Assembly: GCA_934662505.1 (NCBI GenBank)
Contig: CAKUKE010000002.1
Coordinates: forward strand, 62,001-126,000
Length of the DNA stretch: 64,000 nucleotides
Reading direction: 5' to 3'
Origin: an uncultured Clostridia bacterium
Lineage (GTDB): Bacteria; Bacillota; Clostridia; Christensenellales; Aristaeellaceae
Shown here: piece by piece, positions 51,159 through 59,811 of the stretch
How the letters are laid out: every line of letters starts with the position of its first letter
Position numbering within the stretch: position 1 is the first letter of the stretch
Notes under the pieces: model-generated
The model's database searches: none
Seen by the model: only the letters and a program-made list of their open reading frames with translations
What the model was told of the DNA's origin: nothing
Program-made: the position numbers and the translations under genes

Positions 51159-52325
51159 TTACACCTCCATTTCGCGCAGGAAGGATGCTGCGCCGAACCG
51201 TTCGGACAGTCCGAAAGCGTCGCAGACGGTGGCGGCAATGTCCGCATAGGTCGGACGGGTGCCAAGATCATGGGCGCCCTTCATGCCGGGGCGCCAGCAC
51301 AGCAGGGGAATGTATTCCCGGGTATGATCGGTGCCGCGGAAGGTGGGGTCGCACCCGTGGTCAGCCGTGATGATGAGTAGGTCGTCTTCATCCATGGCGG
51401 CCTGAAGAACGGGCAGCTGCCGGTCGAAGGCCATCAGCGCGTCAGCGTAGCCCTGCACGTCCCGGCGGTGGCCGTATACCATGTCAAAGTCGACCAGATT
51501 GACAAACAGAAGACCGTGGAAGGGCTGCGCCACGTAGTCCATCATGGCCTTCACGCAGGCGGGGTTGCCGGCGGCGTGGTTGCTGCCCGTCAGACCGCGA
51601 TGGGCGAAAATATCCTCGATCTTGCCCACGCCGAGCACGTCCAGACCGGCGCCGGACAGTGCGTCCAGCAGCGTTTCACCCGTGGGCGCCAGAGAAAAGT
51701 CGCGGCGGCCGGCGGTGCGGGTAAAGGCGCCCTTTCCCGTGCCGACGAAGGGACGGGCAATGACCCGGCCGACCGCATGGTCGCCCACCAGCTGACGACG
51801 GGCAATTTCGCACATTTCATACAGCCGGGCGACGGGAATGACGTCCTCGTGGGCAGCGATTTGAAATACGCTGTCCGCTGAGGTATACACGATGGGGTAG
51901 CCTGTGCGCATGTGTTCTTCGCCCAATTCGTCCAGAATCACCGTGCCCGAGGCGGGATAATTGCCCAGCGTGCGGGTGCCGATGGCCGCCTCAAAGGCGG
52001 AAATGACGTCCTGCGGGAAACCGTGGGGGTAGGTGGGAAAGGGCTTCTCCAGCGTGAGCCCGGCGATTTCCCAGTGACCGGTGGTGGTATCCTTGCCTTT
52101 GGAACGTTCTGCGGCGCGTCCGTAGGCGCCCGCGACGGGAGATAAATCATTCAGGTGCAGCCCGGGCAGACGGCCTAACCCGAGACGGCACAGGTTGGGC
52201 AGGCGAAGGTCGGTTTTTTCGGCAATGTGGCCGATGGTGTTGGCACCTTCGTCGTGATAGGCGGCGGCGTCGGGCAGCGCGCCCGCCCCGACGCTGTCCA
52301 GTACGATCAGGATAACGCGTTTCAT
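51159..52325 (-). CDS. deoB: phosphopentomutase
   Basis: 388 aa. MKRVILIVLDSVGAGALPDA with metal-binding Asp, KGKDTTTGHWEIAG with the phosphorylated Thr, ITADHGCDPT and GTDHTREY are diagnostic. It interconverts (deoxy)ribose-1- and 5-phosphate. ATG 52325 follows AAAGGAGA. With punA it forms a two-gene nucleoside salvage operon. Confidence 0.96.
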   Translation of the reverse strand: MKRVILIVLDSVGAGALPDAAAYHDEGANTIGHIAEKTDLRLPNLCRLGLGRLPGLHLNDLSPVAGAYGRAAERSKGKDTTTGHWEIAGLTLEKPFPTYPHGFPQDVISAFEAAIGTRTLGNYPASGTVILDELGEEHMRTGYPIVYTSADSVFQIAAHEDVIPVARLYEMCEIARRQLVGDHAVGRVIARPFVGTGKGAFTRTAGRRDFSLAPTGETLLDALSGAGLDVLGVGKIEDIFAHRGLTGSNHAAGNPACVKAMMDYVAQPFHGLLFVNLVDFDMVYGHRRDVQGYADALMAFDRQLPVLQAAMDEDDLLIITADHGCDPTFRGTDHTREYIPLLCWRPGMKGAHDLGTRPTYADIAATVCDAFGLSERFGAASFLREMEV

Positions 52326-52362
52326 TGGTAAACCGTCTCCTTTACTTACATTCTTACATACT

Positions 52363-52391
52363 ATTGTACAACGTGAAAAGGAATTTGAAAA
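52363..52391 (-). promoter_or_regulatory. promoter of deoB-punA
   Basis: Minus strand: TTTTCA (52391-52386), 17 nt, TACAAT (52368-52363). The -35 is a partial match. Confidence 0.6.
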
Positions 52392-52408
52392 GCGTTTGCG
52401 AAAAAAAC

Positions 52409-52437
52409 TTGCCATTTTCCTTCCGGGTTGCTATCAT
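52409..52437 (+). promoter_or_regulatory. promoter of the rRNA methyltransferase gene
   Basis: TTGCCA (52409-52414), 17 nt, TATCAT (52432-52437). It is 18 bp away from the divergent deoB promoter. Confidence 0.65.
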
Positions 52438-52466
52438 AGAAGAGAGGATGGAGGTTTGAGAAAACC

Positions 52467-53579
52467 ATGCAGTATGTGGCGACGGCGGCGTTTTCTCTGG
52501 AAGGAAACGTCAAAAGAGAGCTGACGGCGCTGGGCGCGGAGAACCCGTGCTGCGAGCTGGGCGGCGTTCGCTTTGAGGGGGACTGGCTGCAGGCCTTTCG
52601 TGCCAATCTGTGGCTGAGGCAGGCGGACAGGGTGCTCCTGATCGTAGGGGAAGGGCGCGCCGAAAGCTTCGAAGAACTTTTTCAGCTGGTCAGAGCCATG
52701 CCGTGGCATCGGTATTTGCCCAAGAACGCATCGTTTCCTGTCAGCGGCAAGTGTGCGCGCAGCACACTGATGAGCGTGCGCGACTGTCAGGCCATCACCA
52801 AGAAGGCGATTGCCGAAGCGATGAAGGCGGCCTATCACGTCAACTGGTGCCCGGAGGATGGACCGGTGTATCAGGTGGATGTGAGCATCCATGAGAACAG
52901 CGTGCGGTTGACGCTGGATACCAGCGGCGACGCGCTGAACCGCCGGGGCTACCGCACATGGAACGGGGAGGCGCCGCTGCGGGAGACGCTGGCGGCGGCG
53001 CTGGTGGATATGTCCGCATGGCGGCCGGATGGTGACTGGCGGCTGCACGACCCCTGCTGCGGCACGGGGACGCTGCTGATCGAGGCGGCGCTGATGCAGG
53101 CGGATCGCGCCCCCGGACTGCGCCGCGCCTTTGCCATGGAAAAATGGGCGCACGTGCCGGCAGAGACCTTCCGGCTGGCGCGTCAGGAGGCGCTGGATCG
53201 TTATCAGCCGGATCGAATACGGGGCATATCGGGCAGCGATGCAGACCCTCAGGCGCTGGCGCTGTGCAAAAAGCATATTGCGCAGGCGGGGCTGGGCGGC
53301 AGAATTACCGTGTATCAGAAGGATTTGCGGGAATTGAAGGTCGAGGGAGAAGGCGGCCTGTGCTTTCTGTGCAATCCTCCTTATGGAGAGCGGCTGGGCG
53401 ACCGCAGACAGTGTGAAGGGCTGTATCGGGAGATGCACGCGCTTCAGCTGCGCCATCCGGGCAGCAGGATGAACGTAATCTGCGCTCACACGGGGTTTGA
53501 ACGGTGCTTCGGTCAGCGTGCCCTGCGCCGGCGCAGACTGTATAACGGTCGGCTGGAATGCGAGTTCTATTCATTCTGA
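52467..53579 (+). CDS. THUMP-domain 23S rRNA guanine-N2 methyltransferase-like protein
   Basis: 370 aa. N-terminal THUMP RNA-binding region (about 1-160; DALNRRGYR follows at 160-175), then a class I SAM methyltransferase domain with motif I DPCCGTGT near 195 and catalytic NPPYGERL near 303. This is the YpsC/RlmL-N type, which methylates guanine N2 in 23S rRNA. The exact position is not readable. Its stop is 51 nt before the response regulator start. Confidence 0.92.
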   Translation: MQYVATAAFSLEGNVKRELTALGAENPCCELGGVRFEGDWLQAFRANLWLRQADRVLLIVGEGRAESFEELFQLVRAMPWHRYLPKNASFPVSGKCARSTLMSVRDCQAITKKAIAEAMKAAYHVNWCPEDGPVYQVDVSIHENSVRLTLDTSGDALNRRGYRTWNGEAPLRETLAAALVDMSAWRPDGDWRLHDPCCGTGTLLIEAALMQADRAPGLRRAFAMEKWAHVPAETFRLARQEALDRYQPDRIRGISGSDADPQALALCKKHIAQAGLGGRITVYQKDLRELKVEGEGGLCFLCNPPYGERLGDRRQCEGLYREMHALQLRHPGSRMNVICAHTGFERCFGQRALRRRRLYNGRLECEFYSF

Positions 53580-53630
53580 AGCAGCGGCGTTCTTGAAAAG
53601 AAGCGCTGTGCGAACGGGGATGTGGAGAAA

Positions 53631-54356
53631 ATGCAGTTGCGGTTTGCCATTGCGGAGGATACGCCGTTGGATGCGGAACGGTTGGAAGACGCCCTTCGGA
53701 GTGGCTGCCCGGAAGGGTTCGACGTTCAAATTGACCGCTTTGAAAGCGGCGACCGGCTTCTTTCCGTTTTGAGCGGGCGATGCTTTGACATGGTTTTTCT
53801 GGATATCTGCATGAACGGGACGGACGGCATTGAGACGGCGCGCAGAATACGGCTTTCCTCGGAAAACGCGCTGATTGTATTTGTGACCTCCCTTTCCGAC
53901 TATGTGTGGGATGCGCTGCCCATCCATCCGTTTGATTTTCTGGTCAAGCCGTGCGACCCGAAGCGGGTCGCGAAAATGGTGGAGGACGGGCTGCGCGCAC
54001 TGCATAGAACGGAGCCGGAGCTGGAAGTGCGCATTGCCCGCAGGACGGTGCTTTTGCCCTATGGGCACATTGCCTACGCTACGGTGCGGGATCATCAGGT
54101 GTGCGCCATGTCCAAGGATGGAGAATACCGCGTAAACGGCAGCTTTGCCGAGCTGGAAAACAGGCTGTGTCAGGATCCCCGTTTCCTGTCCTGCAACCGC
54201 GGGGTGGTCATCAACATGAGCGAGGTACTCCGCTTTGAGGACGATCACATTCAGATGCTGGACGGCACCTGTTTTCCCCTGCGGCAAAGGGACAAAGGCG
54301 AACTGTTTGCCGCATTCACGCAGTATCAGTTCCGGCATATGCGCCGGGATATGTAA
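53631..54356 (+). CDS. LytTR response regulator (AgrA-type)
   Basis: 241 aa. Receiver domain with FAIAED at the N terminus, phosphoacceptor in VFLDICMNGTDG (near residue 57), FLVKPC lysine, and a C-terminal LytTR domain (about 140-235, FLSCNRGVVINMSEV). ATG 53631 follows GGAG; GTG 53622 is a weaker option. The cognate kinase lies 30 nt downstream, so this is an AgrCA-like pair. No AgrB/AgrD-type peptide genes are visible nearby. Confidence 0.88.
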   Translation: MQLRFAIAEDTPLDAERLEDALRSGCPEGFDVQIDRFESGDRLLSVLSGRCFDMVFLDICMNGTDGIETARRIRLSSENALIVFVTSLSDYVWDALPIHPFDFLVKPCDPKRVAKMVEDGLRALHRTEPELEVRIARRTVLLPYGHIAYATVRDHQVCAMSKDGEYRVNGSFAELENRLCQDPRFLSCNRGVVINMSEVLRFEDDHIQMLDGTCFPLRQRDKGELFAAFTQYQFRHMRRDM

Positions 54357-54386
54357 GGGCGCGGACGGTACGGTAAGGAGAAGAAA

Positions 54387-55697
54387 ATGACGCTGTTTTT
54401 CAGGTATGCGCTGGAGTTTGCCATGCTTTACCCGGCGGCCTATTTGTGTCTGTCGCCTGTCCGGCAGTTTCTGGATAACCCGTGGCGGGCGGCATGGTAT
54501 GCGGCGGGCGTGGCGACAGGCGGCGTGCTGCTTTTTTCTGCCATGAGCGCAGGGCTCGGGTGCAGCAGCAACATGTTTCTCCTGCCGGCCGTGCTCTTGG
54601 CGTTTTACCTGTATCGCCGTGTGCTTGGAAGCACGGTGCCCATGATGCAGTCGTTGTTCGTCTTTTCCGTGACGGCCCTGCTGCTGAGCGTATGCGCGCT
54701 TTCGTCCACCGTTCTGTGCGCAAAGGCGGAACGCGCCAATCCCGATCCGGTGTATTTGCCGATCACTTCTCTGGTGTGTTTCGGTCTGGGGGCGGCGATG
54801 TGCGTACTGTCCCGCCTGACCATGTCCAAATGGCTGGGGTGGCTCATCCGGGAATTTCATGTGGAAAAAATATGGCGCGTCGCATGGCTGCTGCCGGCGG
54901 TGTATACCCTGTTTCTGGTGTTTGCCATGCCGATGGACGCCTCCATCATTCTCATCAACCGGCTGCAGCAGATCTTCCTGATGGCGCTGACGTTCGCGAT
55001 GATCGCGTTTTTTCTGCTCATTTATCTGTTTTACAGGACAGGGCAAGCCTATGAGCGAAATTTGCGCCTGACGCGGGAAAATCAGGTGTTGGCCATTGAA
55101 TCCAGACGCTATACGGAGCTGCACGCCCATATGGACGAGACGAGGCGGATGCGGCATGATTTCCGGCAGCACCTGCGGGTCATTGCCGGGCTGGCAGAGA
55201 ACGGCAGGCTGGAGGAACTGAAAAGCTATCTGCAGCAGTATGAGCAGGAGGCTTCCAGTGAGCGGCGCACCCTGTGCCGCAACGCGGCGGTGGATGCGAT
55301 CGCCGGTTACTACGATCAGATGGCGCAGAAAAAGGGCGTGCCGGTGCGCTGGCGCATCGACATCCCGGAAAAGATCGTCATGTCCGAGGCAGATCTGTGC
55401 GTGGCGCTGGGAAACCTGCTGGAAAACGCCCTTCGAGCCAGCGAAAAGCTGCCGCCGGAGGCACGGCAGGTCGAAGTGTTCTGCCGCCTGATCAGCCCTG
55501 CCATGCTGGGGCTGGTCGTGGAAAACCGCTACAACGGCTGCCTGAAAAGGGAAGGCGGCGCTATTCTGTCCACCGAGCACGATGGTGCCGGGCAAGGGCT
55601 GACCTCTGTGGAAACCATCGCCCGGAAATACCGCGGCCAGATGACGGTGGAAACAAAGGACGGGCTGTTCCGGGTCAACGTGCTGTTCAATTTCTGA
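54387..55697 (+). CDS. GHKL-type sensor histidine kinase (AgrC-like)
   Basis: 436 aa. About six membrane helices in residues 5-225, a coiled linker, the phosphorylated His in RRMRHDFRQHLRVI near residue 255, then the ATPase domain with the N box LGNLLENALRASE near 345 and G box GAGQGLTSVE near 398. This layout (helical sensor, HPK10 motif) is that of AgrC/ComD-like kinases that sense peptides or small ligands. It phosphorylates the preceding regulator. It is convergent with a MATE exporter gene. Confidence 0.9.
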   Translation: MTLFFRYALEFAMLYPAAYLCLSPVRQFLDNPWRAAWYAAGVATGGVLLFSAMSAGLGCSSNMFLLPAVLLAFYLYRRVLGSTVPMMQSLFVFSVTALLLSVCALSSTVLCAKAERANPDPVYLPITSLVCFGLGAAMCVLSRLTMSKWLGWLIREFHVEKIWRVAWLLPAVYTLFLVFAMPMDASIILINRLQQIFLMALTFAMIAFFLLIYLFYRTGQAYERNLRLTRENQVLAIESRRYTELHAHMDETRRMRHDFRQHLRVIAGLAENGRLEELKSYLQQYEQEASSERRTLCRNAAVDAIAGYYDQMAQKKGVPVRWRIDIPEKIVMSEADLCVALGNLLENALRASEKLPPEARQVEVFCRLISPAMLGLVVENRYNGCLKREGGAILSTEHDGAGQGLTSVETIARKYRGQMTVETKDGLFRVNVLFNF

Positions 55698-55733
55698 GAA
55701 AACGGACGGTGCGTGCGGGTAAGCCCGGCGGAC

Positions 55734-55763
55734 AAAAAAGCGCCCGGCAGCAGCAGCCGGGCG
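55734..55763 (-). terminator. terminator of the second MATE gene
   Basis: Minus strand: CGCCCGGC-tgctgct-GCCGGGCG then CTTTTTTG. It lacks a T run in the plus direction. Confidence 0.85.
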
Positions 55764-55788
55764 ATAAATACGGGGATAACAGGGAAAT

Positions 55789-57162
55789 TTACGCTTTTTC
55801 AGGCGGCTGCAGTTTTTGCAGCGCCTTTTTGAATTGCCAGGCGAACAGCAGCGCTGTGCAGCTGACGGCGATCAGATCCGCCGCCGGCTCTGCCAGATAG
55901 ACCGCGTTGACCTTATCCGTCAGACAGGCGGGCAGGATGTAGATCAGCGGCAAAAGCAGCAAAAACTTGCGAAGCACGGCCACAAAGATGGAGCATACGG
56001 CGTTGCCGATGGATACGAAGGTCATCTGACAGGCGATCTGCACGCCGAAAATGAACATGACGGCGCAGTAGATGCGCAGCGCCTTCGCGGTGAAGGCGAT
56101 CAGCGCTTCATCCGGTGAGAACATGCGGGCGAATACCTCCGGGAACAGCATGATGCCGCCCCACAGCACGGTGGAGTAGGACAGGCACAGCATGAGCAGC
56201 AGACGGAAAGTCTTTTTGACGCGCGCCGCATTGCCGGCGCCGTAGTTGTAGCTCGTGATGGGCTGCGCCCCCTGCGCGATCCCCTGCAGGGGCAGCATGG
56301 CAAACTGCATGACGCTGGACAGAATGGTCATGGCGCCGACGGCGGTGTCCCCGCCGTAGCGCAGCAGGGAGGAATTGAAGCAGACGGAAATGATGCTTTC
56401 ACTGGACTGCATCATGAAGGCGGCGAGCCCCAGCGCCACGCAGGGGAGATTGGTCTTGCCGCAGAGCCGCATGTTTCTGATGCGGAGATGCAGACTGGTT
56501 TTCCGGCCGGAAAGAAACAGAAGAACCCACGCGCAGGACACGCCCTGAGACAGCACGGTCGCCAGCGCCGCCCCCTTTACGCCCATGCCCAGCGTGTAAA
56601 TGAACAGGGGATCCAGCGCAATGTTGAGCGCGGCGCCGATGAGCACGGTCACCATGCCGAAGGTGGCGAAGCCCTGCGCCGTGATAAACGCGTTCATGCC
56701 CAGCGTCAGCTGGACAAACAGGGTGCCGAAGGCGTATACGTGCAGATAATCCGTCGCGTAGGAAATGGTGTTCTCACTTGCGCCGAAGGCCAGAAGCAGG
56801 CTGCGGCCGAAAATCAGAAGAACGACTGTCAGAACCATGGAAATGCACGTTTGCAGCGCGAAACAGTTGCCCAGAATGCGCTCGGCTTCGGCTTCATCCT
56901 GCCGCCCCAGTGCAATGGACGCCCGCGGCGCGCCGCCGGACGCCGCAAAGGAGGCGAACGCGGATACGATCAGGATGATGGGCAGGCATACGCCCAGCCC
57001 CGTCAGTGCCAGACTGCCGTCGCCCGGCATATGGCCGATGTAGACCCGGTCGACGATGTTATAGAGCATATTGACCAGCTGGGCGACCACGGTCGGAACG
57101 GCCAGACGCAGCATCAGCCTGCCGATGGGCTCCGTGCCCAAAAACGCTTTGTCCTGCTTCAT
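55789..57162 (-). CDS. MATE family efflux transporter
   Basis: 457 aa with twelve membrane helices. RLMLRLAVPTVVAQLVNMLYNIVDRVYIG is typical of the MATE (MepA/DinF-like) N terminus; the second half has QSSESIISVCFNSSLL and GIAQGAQPITSYNYGA, characteristic. It exports drugs or metabolites with Na+/H+. It is convergent with the AgrCA-like pair. The ATG lies behind GGCGGGA (weak site). Confidence 0.9.
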   Translation of the reverse strand: MKQDKAFLGTEPIGRLMLRLAVPTVVAQLVNMLYNIVDRVYIGHMPGDGSLALTGLGVCLPIILIVSAFASFAASGGAPRASIALGRQDEAEAERILGNCFALQTCISMVLTVVLLIFGRSLLLAFGASENTISYATDYLHVYAFGTLFVQLTLGMNAFITAQGFATFGMVTVLIGAALNIALDPLFIYTLGMGVKGAALATVLSQGVSCAWVLLFLSGRKTSLHLRIRNMRLCGKTNLPCVALGLAAFMMQSSESIISVCFNSSLLRYGGDTAVGAMTILSSVMQFAMLPLQGIAQGAQPITSYNYGAGNAARVKKTFRLLLMLCLSYSTVLWGGIMLFPEVFARMFSPDEALIAFTAKALRIYCAVMFIFGVQIACQMTFVSIGNAVCSIFVAVLRKFLLLLPLIYILPACLTDKVNAVYLAEPAADLIAVSCTALLFAWQFKKALQKLQPPEKA

Positions 57163-57229
57163 GAGGGATCCCGCCTTTCATGCGTTCTGGAGAGTGAAAC
57201 AGCGCATCCCCCGGAACAAAAGTAAGCCT

Positions 57230-57259
57230 ATTATAATGCGCTTCCTGCATGCCCGTCAA
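57230..57259 (-). promoter_or_regulatory. promoter of the second MATE gene
   Basis: Minus strand: TTGACG (57259-57254), 18 nt, TATAAT (57235-57230). Confidence 0.75.
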
Positions 57260-57285
57260 TCGGATAAATGGGGCGAAATGCCATG

Positions 57286-57323
57286 AAAAAACGACAGGCG
57301 GCAGAGCTTTCGTCTGCCGCCTG
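57286..57323 (-). terminator. terminator of the GH42-like gene
   Basis: Minus strand: CAGGCGGCAGA, 7-nt loop, TCTGCCGCCTG, then TCGTTTTTT. Confidence 0.88.
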
Positions 57324-57355
57324 CGGATGGGTGGAATGAGAAAATACAAAACCGT

Positions 57356-59548
57356 TTACTGAATGTGGAGGAGGGCATATCCCGCAAAGGTATCGGCGGG
57401 CACGGTCAGAGTCAGCGCGCCGCCTTCCATGGCAAAGGGAACATCGACCGCTTCCTCCGGCCGCTCCGGCGTGTACAGGACGACGCGGGCAGGCGTACGG
57501 TCAAAATGGGACAGCCGCACGTGGATGGGCGCGTGGATGGGCGCGGCACCATCGCAGAACTGGGCGATGGGGTCGAAAATGGAAGCGTCCGTATCCTCGG
57601 CAGGCAGCATGCCGGCGGTGTTGACCAGATGCAGCGCGGTGCCTCCCTCGGTTTCAAAGACGGAGGCCATCACATCCTCACGGTCGCAGTGGAGGAACTT
57701 TTCGCCGGTCAGCAGCGACAGGAGACGGCCGTTTTCCCGTTTCATATCGGGCAGGAAGGAACGGTCCACCGGGGTACGGTCGCCCTTGGGCCACACGGCG
57801 GGCTGGATGGGGTGCAGCGACACGTCGGCGGGATGATAGATCACCCGGCCTTTTCCCACTGCCTCCGCTACCGCCAGCGGGGTACCGTCCTCGCCCCGAG
57901 CGATCACTTCGCCCTGTACCCGGTCGAAAAGGACGCGGCTGCGGACGTTTTCAAAGGTTTGCCCATGCAGGGTCTCTGTGCCGGTGAAAGCGCCTTCCCG
58001 CAGCGTGGAGCCCATGCCGAGGAGCGCAAGCCGGTTCGGCAGGGGACGGAGGGAGCCGTCTTCCTTTTTGCCGGCGAAGGGGCCAAGCACGATGACCGTT
58101 CCCCCGTTTTCGGCATAGCGGCGCACATGCTCCGCTTCTTCATCGGAGATCATTTCGATGTAGGGGAGGATGATGCAGCGCTGGGCGGCCATGGTTTCGG
58201 CGGTGTCCTGCCGGAAGGTCATGTCGCAGGAAATGCCTGATACGTACGCGCTTTCAAGGTAGCTCATGTACGGTTTCATGTATACCTGAGGCGCGTCCTT
58301 GTGGGTGTAGTCGCGGGTGGTTTCGGAAAAATAGAAGGAAACGTCCGCCCGTTTGACGGGGCTGCGGTACAGTTCTTTATGCGCCTTTTCAAAAGCACGG
58401 TAGGGCTTGTCAAAAAGTTCGCGAATTCTCGAGTTGGTGCCGGTGAAAAGCTGCCCCCACGAACGGCACAGCGCCCATGCGGCGTAAGTGGAGTCCTTCG
58501 TGGCGGGGTAGAGCAGCGCCATGGAGGGCTTGTGCAGACGTGCGGCCATGGCGTAGCGGTGCACCGCCTCCGCGGCGTAGCACACGTAGGACTGGCTGAT
58601 GATGCAGCAGCATTCCTGAAAAATGTAGTCCCACAGCCCGCGGGCGGGTTCGAAGCCGTAGCAGGTGGTGTCAAAGGGGAGCACCTCCGCGCAGTAGGCG
58701 GGACGCAGCGGCTTGAAGCCAATGGACTTGTAGCGCGCGTCCATCCGGTAGTGGAACGCGCCGCTCTGGCGCTTTTTAAACTGCTTCCAGGCGATGTAAT
58801 CCGGCCGCTCGTAATGCTCGAAAAAATCCTGCCAGTGCGCCGGGTCGGGCAGATCGTAGCCCGTCTCTTCCTTGAATTTTTTCCGGCAGTAGGCGCAGGC
58901 GCAGGCATTGCCGCCCCCAAACCACTGCACGTCGTCGTTCATCATACCGTCCACATGCGCTTTTTCAATGATGTTTTTCACATGCCCCCAGTAGGCCTTT
59001 TCATAAGCGGGGTGGTTAAAGCAGTGGGCGTTGCCGTTGTAATGGCGGAAAATCCAGTGCATATCCCGTCCCTCTGTATGGATATAGGAAGAAAGGCAGG
59101 GCTTGCCGGTGGAACCGTCGATCTGGGCAAAGTCGTCCAGATGAGCGCCGCCGAGAACGGGGTTGGACTGGGAAGTTTCGCGAAAATTGGGGAAACCGCC
59201 CAGCCACGTGCCGTCCGCAAGCTGCGCGGGCCAGAACACTTCAGGCTCCACGGGCTGATAGGTCAGATGAGAGGAATGGTGTTCTACCACCTTGATCCCC
59301 TTTTTGTGGAAAGCGCGGGTAAAGCGGGCGATGAAATCCTCAATGTCGCTCCAGTAGGCCCAGAAGGAGAAACGGAAATGAGCGCCAAAGAGGATGACCG
59401 TGGTAATCCCCGTATCCGCGTAGCGCTGCGCCTCGCCGTCCAGATCCGCGTCCGAAAAGTGATAAACCTGCCTGCCGCTGTAGTGATACCAGCCAAACCG
59501 CTCTTCCCAGGGCGTTTCGGGCTGCATCAGGGTGTAGCTGTCCGCCAT
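57356..59548 (-). CDS. GH42-like glycoside hydrolase (GHL6/beta-galactosidase trimerisation type)
   Basis: 730 aa, no signal peptide. The N-terminal barrel (to about 390) has YADTGITTVILFGAHF, VEHHSSHLTY, MNDDVQWFGG and a cysteine cluster ACACAYCRKKFKEETGY that resembles the zinc-binding Cys of GH42. A middle amidotransferase-like domain (about 420-590) has CIILPYIEMISDEEAEHVRRYAENGGT, as in the GH42 trimerisation domain. A beta-rich C terminus ends FAGYALLHIQ. The catalytic Glu pair is not obvious to me. A sugar-degrading role in the cytoplasm is likely; the substrate is unknown. GGAGGTG precedes the start. Confidence 0.7.
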   Translation of the reverse strand: MADSYTLMQPETPWEERFGWYHYSGRQVYHFSDADLDGEAQRYADTGITTVILFGAHFRFSFWAYWSDIEDFIARFTRAFHKKGIKVVEHHSSHLTYQPVEPEVFWPAQLADGTWLGGFPNFRETSQSNPVLGGAHLDDFAQIDGSTGKPCLSSYIHTEGRDMHWIFRHYNGNAHCFNHPAYEKAYWGHVKNIIEKAHVDGMMNDDVQWFGGGNACACAYCRKKFKEETGYDLPDPAHWQDFFEHYERPDYIAWKQFKKRQSGAFHYRMDARYKSIGFKPLRPAYCAEVLPFDTTCYGFEPARGLWDYIFQECCCIISQSYVCYAAEAVHRYAMAARLHKPSMALLYPATKDSTYAAWALCRSWGQLFTGTNSRIRELFDKPYRAFEKAHKELYRSPVKRADVSFYFSETTRDYTHKDAPQVYMKPYMSYLESAYVSGISCDMTFRQDTAETMAAQRCIILPYIEMISDEEAEHVRRYAENGGTVIVLGPFAGKKEDGSLRPLPNRLALLGMGSTLREGAFTGTETLHGQTFENVRSRVLFDRVQGEVIARGEDGTPLAVAEAVGKGRVIYHPADVSLHPIQPAVWPKGDRTPVDRSFLPDMKRENGRLLSLLTGEKFLHCDREDVMASVFETEGGTALHLVNTAGMLPAEDTDASIFDPIAQFCDGAAPIHAPIHVRLSHFDRTPARVVLYTPERPEEAVDVPFAMEGGALTLTVPADTFAGYALLHIQ

Positions 59549-59584
59549 GTGGCACCTCCGAGGGCATGAATTTTTGTCCCGTGC

Positions 59585-59613
59585 ATTATAAGGGAAAAAG
59601 AGGCGTTCGTCAA
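59585..59613 (-). promoter_or_regulatory. promoter of the GH42-like gene
   Basis: Minus strand: TTGACG (59613-59608), 17 nt, TATAAT (59590-59585). Confidence 0.8.
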
Positions 59614-59672
59614 GCGTTATTTACAGTGTTAACAGCACGAGGCGAAATGTTAGAGGAGAAAAGGGAACGTTT

Positions 59673-59712
59673 TTGCACTTTTTACGTGCAATATGCGGAA
59701 GTATTACGTAAT
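59673..59712. repeat. two small palindromes in the divergent GH42-like/phnD region
   Basis: TTGCAC-tttttac-GTGCAA (59673-59691) and ATTACGTAAT (59703-59712) lie between the two divergent promoters. Either could be an operator for phosphate or sugar control. Confidence 0.4.
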
Positions 59713-59738
59713 GTTCATAACTCCTTGACATATTTGTG

Positions 59739-59767
59739 TTGAAGATGGGGAAGAATGGTGCTATAAT
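59739..59767 (+). promoter_or_regulatory. promoter of the phn operon
   Basis: TTGAAG (59739-59744), 17 nt, TATAAT (59762-59767). A TTGACA at 59725 has no matching -10. Confidence 0.7.
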
Positions 59768-59811
59768 GTGAACGTGTGCAAAAGCACAAACATAAAAGGA
59801 GGAACATCCTG

